Origin: Pseudomonadota bacterium
Lineage (GTDB): Bacteria; Pseudomonadota; Alphaproteobacteria; Rhizobiales; Beijerinckiaceae
NCBI GenBank assembly: GCA_023423995.1
Contig: JAFAEL010000141.1
Span: 1 to 32,359, forward strand
Reading direction: 5' to 3'
Length of the DNA: 32,359 nucleotides
Shown here piece by piece: positions 15,841 to 24,077 of this stretch; the stretch's first letter is position 1; each line of letters opens with the position of its first letter. The translations under genes were made by a program, and so were the position numbers. The notes beneath the pieces are model-generated. The model was not told the DNA's origin and made no database searches. It saw nothing but the letters and a program-made list of their open reading frames with translations.

Positions 15841-15916
15841 GTGTCGAGCGACGGGCCCACCCAGGCGCAGGCTCGGCTCAGGATTGCAGAACGGAAGCGC
15901 AGCCGCCCGTCCTCGC

Positions 15917-16633
15917 CTATTCGGCGCGTCCCGGATTGCGGCCGAGATAGAGCTCGGCCGCGCGCTCGTCCTGCAGAAGCTCGCTCGCCGTACCCTCCAT
16001 GGCGACCCGCCCGCCATCCAGGATGCAGCCCCGGTTCGAGATCGTCAGGGACTGCCGGGCCCGCTGCTCGACCACGATGACGGTCACGCCGAGCTTCGGA
16101 AGGCCCGCGATCAGGCGGAACGCGTCCGCCACCTTGGCGGGGGCGAGCGCGGCGGTCGGCTCGTCGAGCAGCATCAGGCGCGGCCGGGGCATCAGGGCAC
16201 GCGCAAAGGCGAGTTGCTGGCGCTCGCCGCCGGACAGGCTGCCGGCGCGGGTCCGCCGCCGCTCGGCCAGGGCCGGAAAGGCCTCGAGCAGCTCGGCGAT
16301 CCGCGCCTTCCGGTCCGACACGCCCGTGACGACCTGCAGGTTCTCCAGGATGGTCAGGGACGGAAAGACGTTGGACACCTGCGGCACATAGCCGACGCCG
16401 CGGGCGACGCGTGTTTCGGGATTCAGCCCAGCGAGCTCGTTGCCTTCGAGGCGGATCGAGCCGGACATGCGAGGCAGGAAGCCCATCACGGCCTTGGCGA
16501 GCGTCGATTTTCCGGCGCCATTCGTCCCTGCGACGGTCAGGATCTCGCCGGCCGACACGGAGAGCGACACCCCGTTCAGGATGTCGACCTCGCTGTAGCC
16601 GCCGCGGACGTCGTCGATCTGGAGGAGGGTCAT
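15917..16633 (-). CDS. livF: Branched-chain-type ABC transporter ATP-binding protein LivF
   Basis: The 238-residue ATPase of an HAAT-family importer has Walker A GTNGAGKST at residues 36-44, the Q-loop region 'GVGYVPQVSNVFPSLTILEN', the ABC signature 'LSGGERQQLAFARALM' and Walker B 'RLMLLDEPTAALAP', followed by the H-loop region 'VTVIVVEQRARQSLTISNRG'. It energises transport from the cytosolic face of the inner membrane, together with LivG. ATG 16633 overlaps the livG stop by 4 bp (ATGA). It is the last gene of the unit amidohydrolase, binding protein, livH, livM, livG, livF. The H-loop histidine is replaced by glutamine (VVEQ), as is usual in LivF proteins. Confidence 0.93.
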   Translation of the reverse strand: MTLLQIDDVRGGYSEVDILNGVSLSVSAGEILTVAGTNGAGKSTLAKAVMGFLPRMSGSIRLEGNELAGLNPETRVARGVGYVPQVSNVFPSLTILENLQVVTGVSDRKARIAELLEAFPALAERRRTRAGSLSGGERQQLAFARALMPRPRLMLLDEPTAALAPAKVADAFRLIAGLPKLGVTVIVVEQRARQSLTISNRGCILDGGRVAMEGTASELLQDERAAELYLGRNPGRAE

Positions 16634-17388
16634 GCGACGCCTCCCAGGTAGGCCTCGCGGACGGCCGCGTCACCGAGGACGGCGCCCGGTTCGCCCTCGG
16701 CGATGATCCGGCCGCGGTCCATGACGGCGAGGCGCGGGACGAGGCGGGTCAAGGCTTCCAGGTCGTGCTCGATGATCAGGAAGCCGATGCCGCGTGCGTT
16801 CAGCTCGCGAATCCGTTCCATGATCTCGCCGATCAGCACGGGATTCACGCCGGCAAACGGCTCGTCGAGCAGGATCAGGCGCGGCTCCACCATCAGGGCG
16901 CGGCCGAGTTCCACGAGCTTCTTCTGCCCGCCGGAAAGCTTCCCGGCAGGCTGGTCCGCCACATGGGCGAGCCGAAGGAACTTCATCGTCTCCTCGACGC
17001 GAGCCGCAATGGCGGCCTCCTCTTTCCGGACCTGACCCGGCCGGAGGAACAGGCCGAGGAGGCTCTCACCGGTCTGGTCCGGGGCGGCGGCCATGAGGTT
17101 CTCGCGCACGGTGAGGTGCCGGAAGTCGCGCGGCACCTGGAAGGTCCGCACCATGCCGGACCTCGCGCGCGCCGGGGCGGCAAGATGATCGACCGCGCGG
17201 TCGTCGATGAGGACGCTCCCGCTATCGGCGGGGAGGAAGCCGGAGAGCACCGAAAAGAGCGTCGACTTACCCGCCCCGTTGGGGCCGATCAGCCCGAACA
17301 AGGCCCCTGTCTCGACGCGGAACGACACGCCGTCGAGAGCCTGGAACCCGCCATAGGTCTTGGTGATGTTGCGTGCTTCGAGGCTCAT
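16630..17388 (-). CDS. livG: Branched-chain-type ABC transporter ATP-binding protein LivG
   Basis: This 252-residue ATPase has Walker A GPNGAGKST (residues 35-43), the Q-loop region 'SGMVRTFQVPRDFRHLTVRE', the signature 'LSGGQKKLVELGRALM' and Walker B 'LILLDEPFAGVNP', then 'FLIIEHDLEALTRLVPRLAV' with the H-loop histidine. It ends 'VLGDAAVREAYLGG', the C-terminal tail found in LivG. It pairs with LivF under the LivHM membrane pair. ATG 17388 overlaps the livM stop by 4 bp (ATGA), so synthesis is coupled. The substrate is not defined by the ATPase. Confidence 0.93.
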   Translation of the reverse strand: MSLEARNITKTYGGFQALDGVSFRVETGALFGLIGPNGAGKSTLFSVLSGFLPADSGSVLIDDRAVDHLAAPARARSGMVRTFQVPRDFRHLTVRENLMAAAPDQTGESLLGLFLRPGQVRKEEAAIAARVEETMKFLRLAHVADQPAGKLSGGQKKLVELGRALMVEPRLILLDEPFAGVNPVLIGEIMERIRELNARGIGFLIIEHDLEALTRLVPRLAVMDRGRIIAEGEPGAVLGDAAVREAYLGGVA

Positions 17389-18269
17389 CGGCGGGTGTAA
17401 TCCCCGACAAGGCCCTGCGGACGCAGCAGCGTGAACAGGATCAGCATAAGGCCGACCACACCGATGCGGATGGAGGCCATCTCAACCTCGGAGATCCCCG
17501 GCAGCACGTCGCGAATGAAGCGCGAGCCTTCGAGGAACAGCATCAGGAGGGCCGTGCCGAGGATCGCTCCCGAGATCCGGCCGACGCCGCCCATGATGAT
17601 TGCCATCCAGACGTAGAAGGTGACGAGCGGGATGAACTGATCCGGCACGATGTAGGTGATGTAGTGGGCGTAGAAGGCGCCCGCGATCCCGGCGAGCGCC
17701 GAGCCGACGATCAGGACCTGGATCTTGAACCGGGCGGGATCCTTGCCGAGCGCCTTGATCGCCTCCTCGTTGTCGCGAATGCCCTCCAGCACGCGCCCGA
17801 AGGGCGACTTCGAGATCCGCCGCATCATCCAGGCGCCGACCACCACGGTCGCGAGGATGACGGCGAGCACCGCGACCTGGGCCGTCGTGCCCGTCAGGTT
17901 GCCGAAGAGCCGGGGAATGCCGGGCAGGCCCTGGACGCCGTTCGTCAGCCACTTCTCGCTCGTGATCACGAGCCGGACGATCTCGGAGAAGCCGAGCGTC
18001 ACGATGGCGAAGTAGTCGTCCCGCAACCGGAGCGAGATCAGCCCGATCGGCCATGCCGCGAGCCCGGCAAGCACGGCGGCGGCCACGAAGGAGAGGACGA
18101 TGGGCACGCCGTTGAGCGCCAGGATGGCGCTCGCATAGGCGCCGATCGCGAAGAAGCCAACATGGCCGAAATTGATCAGCCCGGTGAGCCCGTACTGCAG
18201 CGTCAGGCCGAGGCTCAGCAGGACATAGATCAGCGCTATGATGGCGATCGCGGTGAGATACGCGTCCAT
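17385..18269 (-). CDS. livM: Branched-chain-type ABC transporter permease LivM
   Basis: The 294-residue inner-membrane permease begins 'MDAYLTAIAIIALIYVLLSL' and then has the family motif 'QYGLTGLINFGHVGFFAIGA'. A cytosolic loop contains 'LRLRDDYFAIVTLGFSEIVR' and the coupling helix region 'RRISKSPFGRVLEGIRDNEE' with 'ALGKDPARFKIQVLIVGSAL'. About eight to nine hydrophobic segments can be counted. I chose ATG 18269, whose first base is shared with the livH stop (TGATG); an upstream in-frame extension overlaps livH and is not membrane-protein-like. The C-terminus ends 'ILFTLLRPQGLVGDYTRR'. Confidence 0.93.
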   Translation of the reverse strand: MDAYLTAIAIIALIYVLLSLGLTLQYGLTGLINFGHVGFFAIGAYASAILALNGVPIVLSFVAAAVLAGLAAWPIGLISLRLRDDYFAIVTLGFSEIVRLVITSEKWLTNGVQGLPGIPRLFGNLTGTTAQVAVLAVILATVVVGAWMMRRISKSPFGRVLEGIRDNEEAIKALGKDPARFKIQVLIVGSALAGIAGAFYAHYITYIVPDQFIPLVTFYVWMAIIMGGVGRISGAILGTALLMLFLEGSRFIRDVLPGISEVEMASIRIGVVGLMLILFTLLRPQGLVGDYTRR

Positions 18270-19132
18270 CAGCGGGTCGCCTCGATGCGCCCGAGAAGTC
18301 CGCGCGGCCTCACGAGCAGCACGGCCAGCATGACCACGAAGGAGAGGGCGATCTTGTAGGTGAACCCGACGAAGGGGGTCGAAACCTCCTGCGCGATACC
18401 GAGAACCAGCCCGGCCAGCACGGCGCCGACGGGGGATCCGATGCCGCCTAGGATCGCGGCCGCGAAGGCCGGCAGGAGCAGTTCCCAGCCGATCTCCGGC
18501 GAGACGATCGCCTTGATGCCGAGCATGAGGCCGCCCACGCCCGCGGCTGCGCCCGCCAGCGCCCACATGGCCAGCATCACGCGGTCGGGACGGATGCCGG
18601 AGGCACGCGCGAGATCGGCGTCATCGGCGACGGCCCGCATCTGCCGCCCGATCGGGGTCAGGTAGAGGATGGCGAAGGCGACCGCGAGAGCGGCGACCGC
18701 GATCCCGGCGAGTTGCAGGTCCAGCGGCGTGATCCTCAGCCCGCCGATCACATAGGGGCGCGCAAGCGGCAGCTGGAAGACCATCTGGCTATGGCCGAAG
18801 GCGACGCCGAGCACCGCCCGGATGACGAAGCCGACGCCGATCGACGCGACGAGCAGGGCCACGACGGAGCGGCCCGCGAGGCGCCGGAACACCGTCACAT
18901 AGGCAAGGAGCAGGACGGCTGCGGCAGCCAGGATCGAGGCGGCCCCTCCAACGGCCAGCGACCCGGTCGCCCGCTGGGCCAGGAGGCCGCTATAGGCACC
19001 GAGCGTCATGGCGTCGCCCGTCGCTGCGTTCGGAAAACGCGCGATCCCGAAGACGAGCGTGATGGCGAGCGCCGCAAGCCCGACGACCAGGCCTTGCACG
19101 ACGCCGTTGACGGCGAGTTGAGCGTAGAACAT
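18269..19132 (-). CDS. livH: Branched-chain-type ABC transporter permease LivH
   Basis: The 287-residue permease starts 'MFYAQLAVNGVVQGLVVGLA' and has the LivH motif 'LAITLVFGIARFPNAATGDA' near residues 24-43. It has about eight hydrophobic segments, the coupling region 'LYLTPIGRQMRAVADDADLA' with 'RASGIRPDRVM', and ends 'LAVLLVRPRGLLGRIEATR'. It forms the transmembrane pathway with LivM. ATG 19132 is chosen because the upstream extension is low-complexity Ser/Arg without family similarity. A 70-bp gap with two hairpins separates it from the binding-protein gene, unlike the overlapping starts downstream. Confidence 0.92.
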   Translation of the reverse strand: MFYAQLAVNGVVQGLVVGLAALAITLVFGIARFPNAATGDAMTLGAYSGLLAQRATGSLAVGGAASILAAAAVLLLAYVTVFRRLAGRSVVALLVASIGVGFVIRAVLGVAFGHSQMVFQLPLARPYVIGGLRITPLDLQLAGIAVAALAVAFAILYLTPIGRQMRAVADDADLARASGIRPDRVMLAMWALAGAAAGVGGLMLGIKAIVSPEIGWELLLPAFAAAILGGIGSPVGAVLAGLVLGIAQEVSTPFVGFTYKIALSFVVMLAVLLVRPRGLLGRIEATR

Positions 19133-19153
19133 GCGATTGCGCCCTTGTCGGGG

Positions 19154-19194
19154 CCGCTCCGCCCGCAAGGGACGGAGCGGGCCCGTGATCGGGC
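19154..19194 (-). promoter_or_regulatory. Two hairpins between the binding-protein gene and livH
   Basis: CCGCTCCG (19154-19161) pairs with CGGAGCGG (19173-19180) around an 11-nt loop, and GCCCG (19181-19185) pairs with CGGGC (19190-19194) around TGAT. They fill the only gap of note inside the transporter genes. Intercistronic stems at this place commonly protect the upstream mRNA and raise binding protein over permease. No T-run is present. The role is inferred. Confidence 0.55.
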
Positions 19195-19202
19195 TCCAGA
19201 CC

Positions 19203-20426
19203 TTAGATCTTGACGACGTATTTGCGGTTGAGCTTGCCGCCCTCGATGAAGAACACGCCGAAATCGGGCGTGACGTCACCGTGCTGATCGAAATCGAGGA
19301 CCGAAGAGGCACCCTCGTAATTGATCTTCCCCTGCTTCAGCGCGGCCTTGCCGTCGGCGTAGCTGAAGACCTGGGTGCCGGGCGGGTTCGCGATCTCGCG
19401 GATCTTGGCGTTGATGGCCGCCGTCTCCGTCGAGTTCGCCGCCTCGATCGCCAGAGCGATCACGTGTACCATGTCCCACGTCATGGCGGCGTAGACGTTC
19501 GACTGGCCGGGCTGGCCGCCCATCGCCTTGCGGTAGGCCTCGTCATACGCCTTGTACGAGGGAGCGTTCTCGTTCGAGATCGAGTCGACGGAGATGACGC
19601 CCTCGAGGACGTCCGGGCCGACCGCCTTCACGAGGTCCGGGCTCGCCGCCCAGCCGGGCATGATCCACTTGGTCTGCGCCCCGGACTGGAACCACTCGCG
19701 CATGATGATGGTGGTGTCGGCGAGGTACGAGCCCGTGACGATGACGTCCGGATTGGCCGCGAGCACCTTCTGGAGCTCCGAACGGTAGCTGGTCTGGTTG
19801 GGCTCGTAGACGACGCTCTCGACGACCTTGCCGCCCTTCGCCTCCCAGGCCTTGCGGAAGCCTTCCGTGTTGCCGATGCCCGAGGCGTTGTTGAAGGCCA
19901 TCATGGCCGGGCGCTTGAAGCCCTCCTTCGTGGCGATCTCCGCGAAGGCGCGGCCGAAGCGGTCGTTGGTGGCCTGGTAGCGGTAGGACAGGCCCTTGGC
20001 GTTCGCGGGCGGCACCGAGAGGGCGGGCGCGCCGGACGTGTTCATCATGATGATGTTCGCGTCGTTGGTGAGCGGCACGACGGCGAGCGACACGCCCGAA
20101 GACCAGGTCCCCATGACTGCCCGGACCTTGTTCACGTCGATCAGCTTCTTGGCCGCGAGCACCGCCGCCTGCGGGCTCGTCTGGGTGTCCTCGGGAACGA
20201 TCTCGAGCTTGCGCCCGGCCGCGCCGCCGGCCGCGTTCACGATCTCCGCGGCGGCGGAGATCATCTTCTGCATGCCGGATCCGAAGGGGCTGCCGGCGCC
20301 CGTCACCGGGCAGAGCGCGCCGATGCGGAAGGTCTCCGCGGTCTGGGCCCGCAGGATCGAGGGCGCGGCCACCAGGCCGGCAGCGGCTCCAAGCGTCCCG
20401 ACGAATTGGCGACGTGTCGTGCTCAT
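19203..20426 (-). CDS. ABC transporter solute-binding protein with Tat-type signal
   Basis: The 407-residue protein begins 'MSTTRRQFVGTLGAAAGLVA', a twin-arginine signal (TTRRQFVG), with likely cleavage after 'SILRAQ'. The mature domain is a type 1 binding fold of the LivK/amide-binding family: 'FRIGALCPVTGAGSPFGSGM', 'EIVPEDTQTSPQAAVLAAKK', 'FKRPAMMAFNNASGIGNTEG' and 'DVIVTGSYLADTTIIMREWF'. It should capture the substrate of the LivHMGF permease. ATG 20426 is preferred over ATG 20438 because GGGGAA lies about 6 nt ahead and the Tat motif is then near the N-terminus. It starts 32 bp after the amidohydrolase. It is clearly different from the partial binding protein at the left edge. Confidence 0.92.
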   Translation of the reverse strand: MSTTRRQFVGTLGAAAGLVAAPSILRAQTAETFRIGALCPVTGAGSPFGSGMQKMISAAAEIVNAAGGAAGRKLEIVPEDTQTSPQAAVLAAKKLIDVNKVRAVMGTWSSGVSLAVVPLTNDANIIMMNTSGAPALSVPPANAKGLSYRYQATNDRFGRAFAEIATKEGFKRPAMMAFNNASGIGNTEGFRKAWEAKGGKVVESVVYEPNQTSYRSELQKVLAANPDVIVTGSYLADTTIIMREWFQSGAQTKWIMPGWAASPDLVKAVGPDVLEGVISVDSISNENAPSYKAYDEAYRKAMGGQPGQSNVYAAMTWDMVHVIALAIEAANSTETAAINAKIREIANPPGTQVFSYADGKAALKQGKINYEGASSVLDFDQHGDVTPDFGVFFIEGGKLNRKYVVKI

Positions 20427-20458
20427 GCTGTTCCCCATCTTTTCAGGCGTTTGGCCTG

Positions 20459-21703
20459 TTATGCGTTGAGTTCGTTCTTGGCGAAGCGGCCGGCCTTCAT
20501 GATCACCGGCAGGTGCTGCCCCTGGCGCGTGAGAAGCGAAAGATCTGCCAACGGGTCGCCGTCGACGACGACCAGGTCGGCATTGGCGCCCTCGGCGAGC
20601 ACACCGATGCGGCCTTCCTGGCGGAGCAGGGTCGCCGCGTGGATCGTGGCAGAGCGGATCACGTCGATGGCCGACAGCACGCGGCCGCGCAGCACGAATT
20701 CTTCCGACTGGTGGCGGTGCATGGCGCCGAGCAGGTCGGTGCCATAGGCCATCGTGACGCCGGCCTTCTGCATGATCTCCAGCGACTCGAAACCCTTGAG
20801 GCGGACGTCGTCGATCTTCGCCACCGAATCCGCCGGGAAGCCGAGGGACGCGCCCTCGTTCTTCAGGGCCTCGTAGGTCACCAGCGTCGGGCAGGCGATC
20901 GCACCCTTCTCCCGCATGAAGGCGGCCGTCTCGGGCGTGATCAGGTTCGCATGCTCGACGGAGCGCACCCCGGCCTCGACGGCGCGACGGATCGCCTCGT
21001 CCGTGTAGAGATGCGCCGCCACGTAGGTCTGCGCGTTCTCGGCCTCCTCGACGACGGCGCGCAGTTCGTCCTTGGAGAACCCCAGGAAGGCGATCGGGTC
21101 CGTCGGCGAGGCGACGCCGCCATTCGCCATGATCTTGATGAAGGTCGCGCCCTGCCGGATCTCGTCGCGCGCCGCGGCCCGGATCGCCTCGACTCCATCG
21201 CAGATGCGCCCCATCGCGCCGAGCCGGAGCGTCTGGTAGTCGGGATCGCGATGGTCGTAGCGGCCCCGGAAATCGGCGTGACCGCCCGTCTGCGAGAGCG
21301 CCTTGCCGCAGATGACGAGGCGAGGCCCCTCGATCAGATCCTCGTCGAGCGCCTGGACGAGCGCATGCGTCGCGCCGCCGACGTCGCGCACGGTCGTGAA
21401 GCCGCGCATCAGCATCTCGCGCATCAGCTTCGCGGCGCGGTACGCCACGATGGCGTCGGGCAGCATCGCGTTCTGCCCGAGGTTCGGGACGCTCGCGATG
21501 ACGTGGACGTGGCAGTCGATCAGCCCCGGCATCAGCGTGCGGCCGGCAAGATCCACGACGCGCGCCGACGCGCTTTGGATCGGCTTGTCGGAGACCTCGC
21601 GGATGATCCCGCCCTCGACCAGAACGTGGCCTTCGACGGCGTGGTCCGCCGTGCCGTCGAGCAGGGCGGCGTTGCTGAACAGGATCGGGGCCGAGGAACT
21701 CAT
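20459..21703 (-). CDS. Amidohydrolase family protein (imidazolonepropionase/Xaa-Pro dipeptidase-like)
   Basis: The 414-residue cytosolic enzyme belongs to the metal-dependent amidohydrolase superfamily (COG1228-like). The metal ligands are visible in order: 'LIDCHVHV' (His65, His67), the probable carboxylated Lys190 in 'ATFIKIMANGGV', His231 in 'YVAAHLYTDEAI', His251 in 'RSVEHANLI' and Asp323 in 'MAYGTDLLGAMH'. The protein starts and ends with the small beta domain ('LVVVDGDPLADLSLLTRQ'). Relatives cleave amide bonds in dipeptides, cyclic amides or organophosphates. Being first in a transcript with a Tat-exported binding protein and livHMGF, it probably hydrolyses the imported compound. No Shine-Dalgarno is visible ahead of ATG 21703. 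Confidence 0.88.
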   Translation of the reverse strand: MSSSAPILFSNAALLDGTADHAVEGHVLVEGGIIREVSDKPIQSASARVVDLAGRTLMPGLIDCHVHVIASVPNLGQNAMLPDAIVAYRAAKLMREMLMRGFTTVRDVGGATHALVQALDEDLIEGPRLVICGKALSQTGGHADFRGRYDHRDPDYQTLRLGAMGRICDGVEAIRAAARDEIRQGATFIKIMANGGVASPTDPIAFLGFSKDELRAVVEEAENAQTYVAAHLYTDEAIRRAVEAGVRSVEHANLITPETAAFMREKGAIACPTLVTYEALKNEGASLGFPADSVAKIDDVRLKGFESLEIMQKAGVTMAYGTDLLGAMHRHQSEEFVLRGRVLSAIDVIRSATIHAATLLRQEGRIGVLAEGANADLVVVDGDPLADLSLLTRQGQHLPVIMKAGRFAKNELNA

Positions 21704-21807
21704 TCGGAGGAGCAGCCGGGAAAAGAGGGCGAGCCGCTCAAAGCCGGCTCTAGATGAGTGCCGTGCTAGCCGACCCTAAGCTGTCGGACAACCGCCAAGC
21801 TGTTTGT

Positions 21808-21825
21808 GGGCTTCAGCAAAAGCCC
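21808..21825. promoter_or_regulatory. Inverted repeat in the divergent gap between the amidohydrolase and hydrolase genes
   Basis: GGGCTT (21808-21813) and AAGCCC (21820-21825) form a perfect 6-bp inverted repeat around CAGCAA. The 166-bp gap also holds a direct repeat AAGCTGT at 21778-21784 and 21797-21803. The gap must carry promoters for both directions, though no clear -35/-10 pair could be fixed. A regulator-binding site is possible. Confidence 0.35.
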
Positions 21826-21869
21826 GGCTCCCGCTAGGGTCCGCGCCTGATTCAAGGGCGTAGTGAACC

Positions 21870-22652
21870 GTGCCGTATATCGAAATCCAGGGCGAAAGCT
21901 TTCACGTTCAGATCGACGGAGCGGAGGGGAAGCCCGTCCTGCTTCTGTCGAACTCGCTCAGCTCCGACATGACGATGTGGGAGGACCAGCTCCCCACCTG
22001 GGCCGAGCGCTTCCGCGTCGTGCGCTACGACCAGCGCGGGCATGGCAAGTCGGTGGTGTCGCCCGGCCCCTACTCCATCGCGCAGCTCGGGCGAGACGCG
22101 ATTGCGGTCCTGGACGCGCTCGGGATCGAGAAGGCGCATTGGTGCGGCCTTTCGCTCGGCGGAATGGTCGGCATGTGGGTCCTCACCCATGCGGGCCACC
22201 GCATCGATCGCGCCGTGCTTGCCAACACGGCGGCCCGCATGGCCCCGCCCGACTTGTGGAACGGCCGCATGAAGCTCGCCCGCTCCGGCGGCATGGAAGC
22301 GACCGTGGAGCCGACGATCACCCGCTGGTTCCCGCAGGATTTCCGGGAACGTGCGCCCACCACCATGGACAGGATGCGCGCGATGGTCCGCCGCACCCCT
22401 CTCGACGGCTACCTCGCGAGCTGCAGCGCGATCCGGGACATGGACCAGCGCACCGCCATCGCGGCGATCGCCAATCCGGTCCTGGTCGTGATCGGCAGCA
22501 AGGACCCGGCGACGAAGCCGGCCGACGGGGAGTTGATCCACCAGGCGATCGCGGGCTCGGAGGTCGCCTATCTCGACGCGGCCCACATCTCGAATGTCGA
22601 GCAGCCGGAGGCGTTCGGGAAGCTGGTCCTGGAGTTCCTGTCCCGGACCTGA
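21870..22652 (+). CDS. Alpha/beta hydrolase, 3-oxoadipate enol-lactonase-like
   Basis: This 260-residue protein matches PcaD-type enol-lactonases: 'KPVLLLSNSLSSDMTMWEDQ', 'FRVVRYDQRGHGKSVVSPGP', the nucleophile elbow 'WCGLSLGGMVGMWV' with Ser95, the acid in 'PVLVVIGSKDPATKP' and the final histidine in 'LDAAHISNVEQPEAF'. PcaD hydrolyses 3-oxoadipate enol-lactone in the beta-ketoadipate pathway. No other pca gene is nearby, so the specific substrate is uncertain and no symbol is given. The start is GTG 21870, where the conserved N-terminus begins; the upstream AAGGG is distant. It is convergent with the cytochrome c gene, with one base between the stop codons. Confidence 0.85.
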   Translation: MPYIEIQGESFHVQIDGAEGKPVLLLSNSLSSDMTMWEDQLPTWAERFRVVRYDQRGHGKSVVSPGPYSIAQLGRDAIAVLDALGIEKAHWCGLSLGGMVGMWVLTHAGHRIDRAVLANTAARMAPPDLWNGRMKLARSGGMEATVEPTITRWFPQDFRERAPTTMDRMRAMVRRTPLDGYLASCSAIRDMDQRTAIAAIANPVLVVIGSKDPATKPADGELIHQAIAGSEVAYLDAAHISNVEQPEAFGKLVLEFLSRT

Positions 22653-22653
22653 C

Positions 22654-23118
22654 TCACTGGCCGACGAAGGGACCTCGCCCGGGCAATGCGATCGGGCGCG
22701 GGATCGCGTCGGGGTTCAGCCCGGAGGCTGGCGGCGCGGCCGCGGCCTCCCCGGCCCCGATCGTGTACAGGAAGGAGGCGACGTCGCGCGCCTGCCCCTC
22801 GCTGAGGCCGACGGCCGGCATCCCCGTCCTCGGCACCATGGCGGGCGGGTCGAGGAGCCAGGGAACGAGGTTCTGCGGCGTGTTCGCCATGATGCCGGCG
22901 AGCATGGCCCGGCCGCTCCAGCTCTCCAGCGAGGGCCCGACGGTACCCCGCGCGCCCGGCACGCCGGGAACGAGGTGGCAGGCGCCGCAGCCGAAGCTGA
23001 GCACCAGAGCGCGGCCGCGCTCCGGATCGGCGCCGGGGATCAGGAGGTGATCCGGCGGCTCCGGGGCGTTGCAGCCTGCCAAGAGCAGCAGGAGCGCGGC
23101 AGGTATGAGGCTCCTCAT
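22654..23118 (-). CDS. Monohaem cytochrome c lipoprotein
   Basis: The 154-residue protein starts with a lipoprotein signal 'MRSLIPAALLLLLAGC' (lipobox LAGC, Cys16). It has one haem-attachment motif CGACH at residues 44-48 and a probable axial Met100 in 'PRTGMPAVGLSEGQARDVAS', the pattern of small class I cytochromes. It should sit on the periplasmic side of the inner membrane and carry electrons, probably to the caa3-type oxidase encoded next door or from the ACIII-like complex. ATG 23118 overlaps the ctaG stop by 4 bp (ATGA). The C-terminal 25 residues are Pro/Ala-rich. Confidence 0.9.
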   Translation of the reverse strand: MRSLIPAALLLLLAGCNAPEPPDHLLIPGADPERGRALVLSFGCGACHLVPGVPGARGTVGPSLESWSGRAMLAGIMANTPQNLVPWLLDPPAMVPRTGMPAVGLSEGQARDVASFLYTIGAGEAAAAPPASGLNPDAIPRPIALPGRGPFVGQ

Positions 23119-24056
23119 GTGACCGCCCGTCGCGCGGCGGTCGGGCCGGACTCCGACAGCAGCCGGCTCGCCAGATAGAGCCCCGCGGCCAGATAGGCGG
23201 CCCCCGCCGGCACCCACATGATGGCGCCCGCAAGCTGCTGGTCTTCCAGCGGCGTCATGCCCCAGAGCGGCGCCCAGAAGGTCGAGCCCGGATAGATCGG
23301 CTCGGGGCTCAGCCCGATCAGGGCCGACAGGAAGCCTCCCTGCACCAGCGTTGCCAGGGCGGCCGCCATCCCGGCGATGGCCGCGCGCGAGGTCGCGGCC
23401 GCGGCGATGATCGCCCTCCAGAAAAGGAGTGCCGTCCCGAAGAAGCAGGCGTGTTCGAAGGCGTGCATCCAGTCGTCCGCGCGTCCGAGTTCGAACGCGG
23501 TCGGCGCGTGCCAGATCCACAAGGCGGCGCCGTGCAGGATCGTGGCCGGGGCCGGGCGGGAGAGCCAGTCGAGGGCGGCGTAGAGGCGGCGGGCCGGGGC
23601 GCTCTGCAGGAGCGGCCTGCGGAGCCCGGAGGGCAGCCCGGCCGCCCAGGCGAGATGCGGGCGGCCCAGCACCAGGAGCGGCGGCGCGGCCGCGACGAGG
23701 AGCACGTGCTGCACCATGTGGGCCGAGAGGATCGTCTCCGAGACGGCGTCCACCGGGGAGACCAGGGCGACGAAAAGCAGGACTTCGCCTGCGAGAAACG
23801 AAGCCACGCGCCAACGGGGCAGCGCGGCCGGCAGGCCGCCATGCCGCCGGCGCCAGACCGAGAGCCCGCGGCCGTAAAGCCAGTGCCCGGCGAGGAGCGG
23901 GACGAGGACGAGCGGGTCGAAGGTCCAGAACATCCAGGCATCGCCGGGCGGGATCGGAGCGAAGCCGTGCGCTGCGGCCGGGCCTGAGGCCGCGAGCCCA
24001 CACAATGCCGCGAGGGCGAAAGCCACGCGGGCGTTCGGCTTGTCGGTCGGGCGCAT
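23115..24056 (-). CDS. ctaG: Cytochrome c oxidase assembly protein, CtaG (caa3 type)
   Basis: The 313-residue polytopic membrane protein fits the Caa3_CtaG family. It begins with a signal-like segment ('VAFALAALCGLAASGPAAAH') and then the motif 'AWMFWTFDPLVLVPLLAGHW'. The family core is 'AHMVQHVLLVAAAPPLLVLG', followed by 'ALWIWHAPTAFELGRADDWM', 'HAFEHACFFGTALLFW' and 'PLEDQQLAGAIMWVPAGAAY'. It has about seven membrane helices with conserved histidines. CtaG helps assemble copper-containing caa3 oxidases. I use ATG 24056; an in-frame ATG at 24089 has GGGGGGAG closer upstream and would add 11 residues while overlapping the divergent ctaC start, so the N-terminus is not settled. Confidence 0.88.
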   Translation of the reverse strand: MRPTDKPNARVAFALAALCGLAASGPAAAHGFAPIPPGDAWMFWTFDPLVLVPLLAGHWLYGRGLSVWRRRHGGLPAALPRWRVASFLAGEVLLFVALVSPVDAVSETILSAHMVQHVLLVAAAPPLLVLGRPHLAWAAGLPSGLRRPLLQSAPARRLYAALDWLSRPAPATILHGAALWIWHAPTAFELGRADDWMHAFEHACFFGTALLFWRAIIAAAATSRAAIAGMAAALATLVQGGFLSALIGLSPEPIYPGSTFWAPLWGMTPLEDQQLAGAIMWVPAGAAYLAAGLYLASRLLSESGPTAARRAVT

Positions 24057-24077
24057 CCCGCTTACGGCTACATCAGA

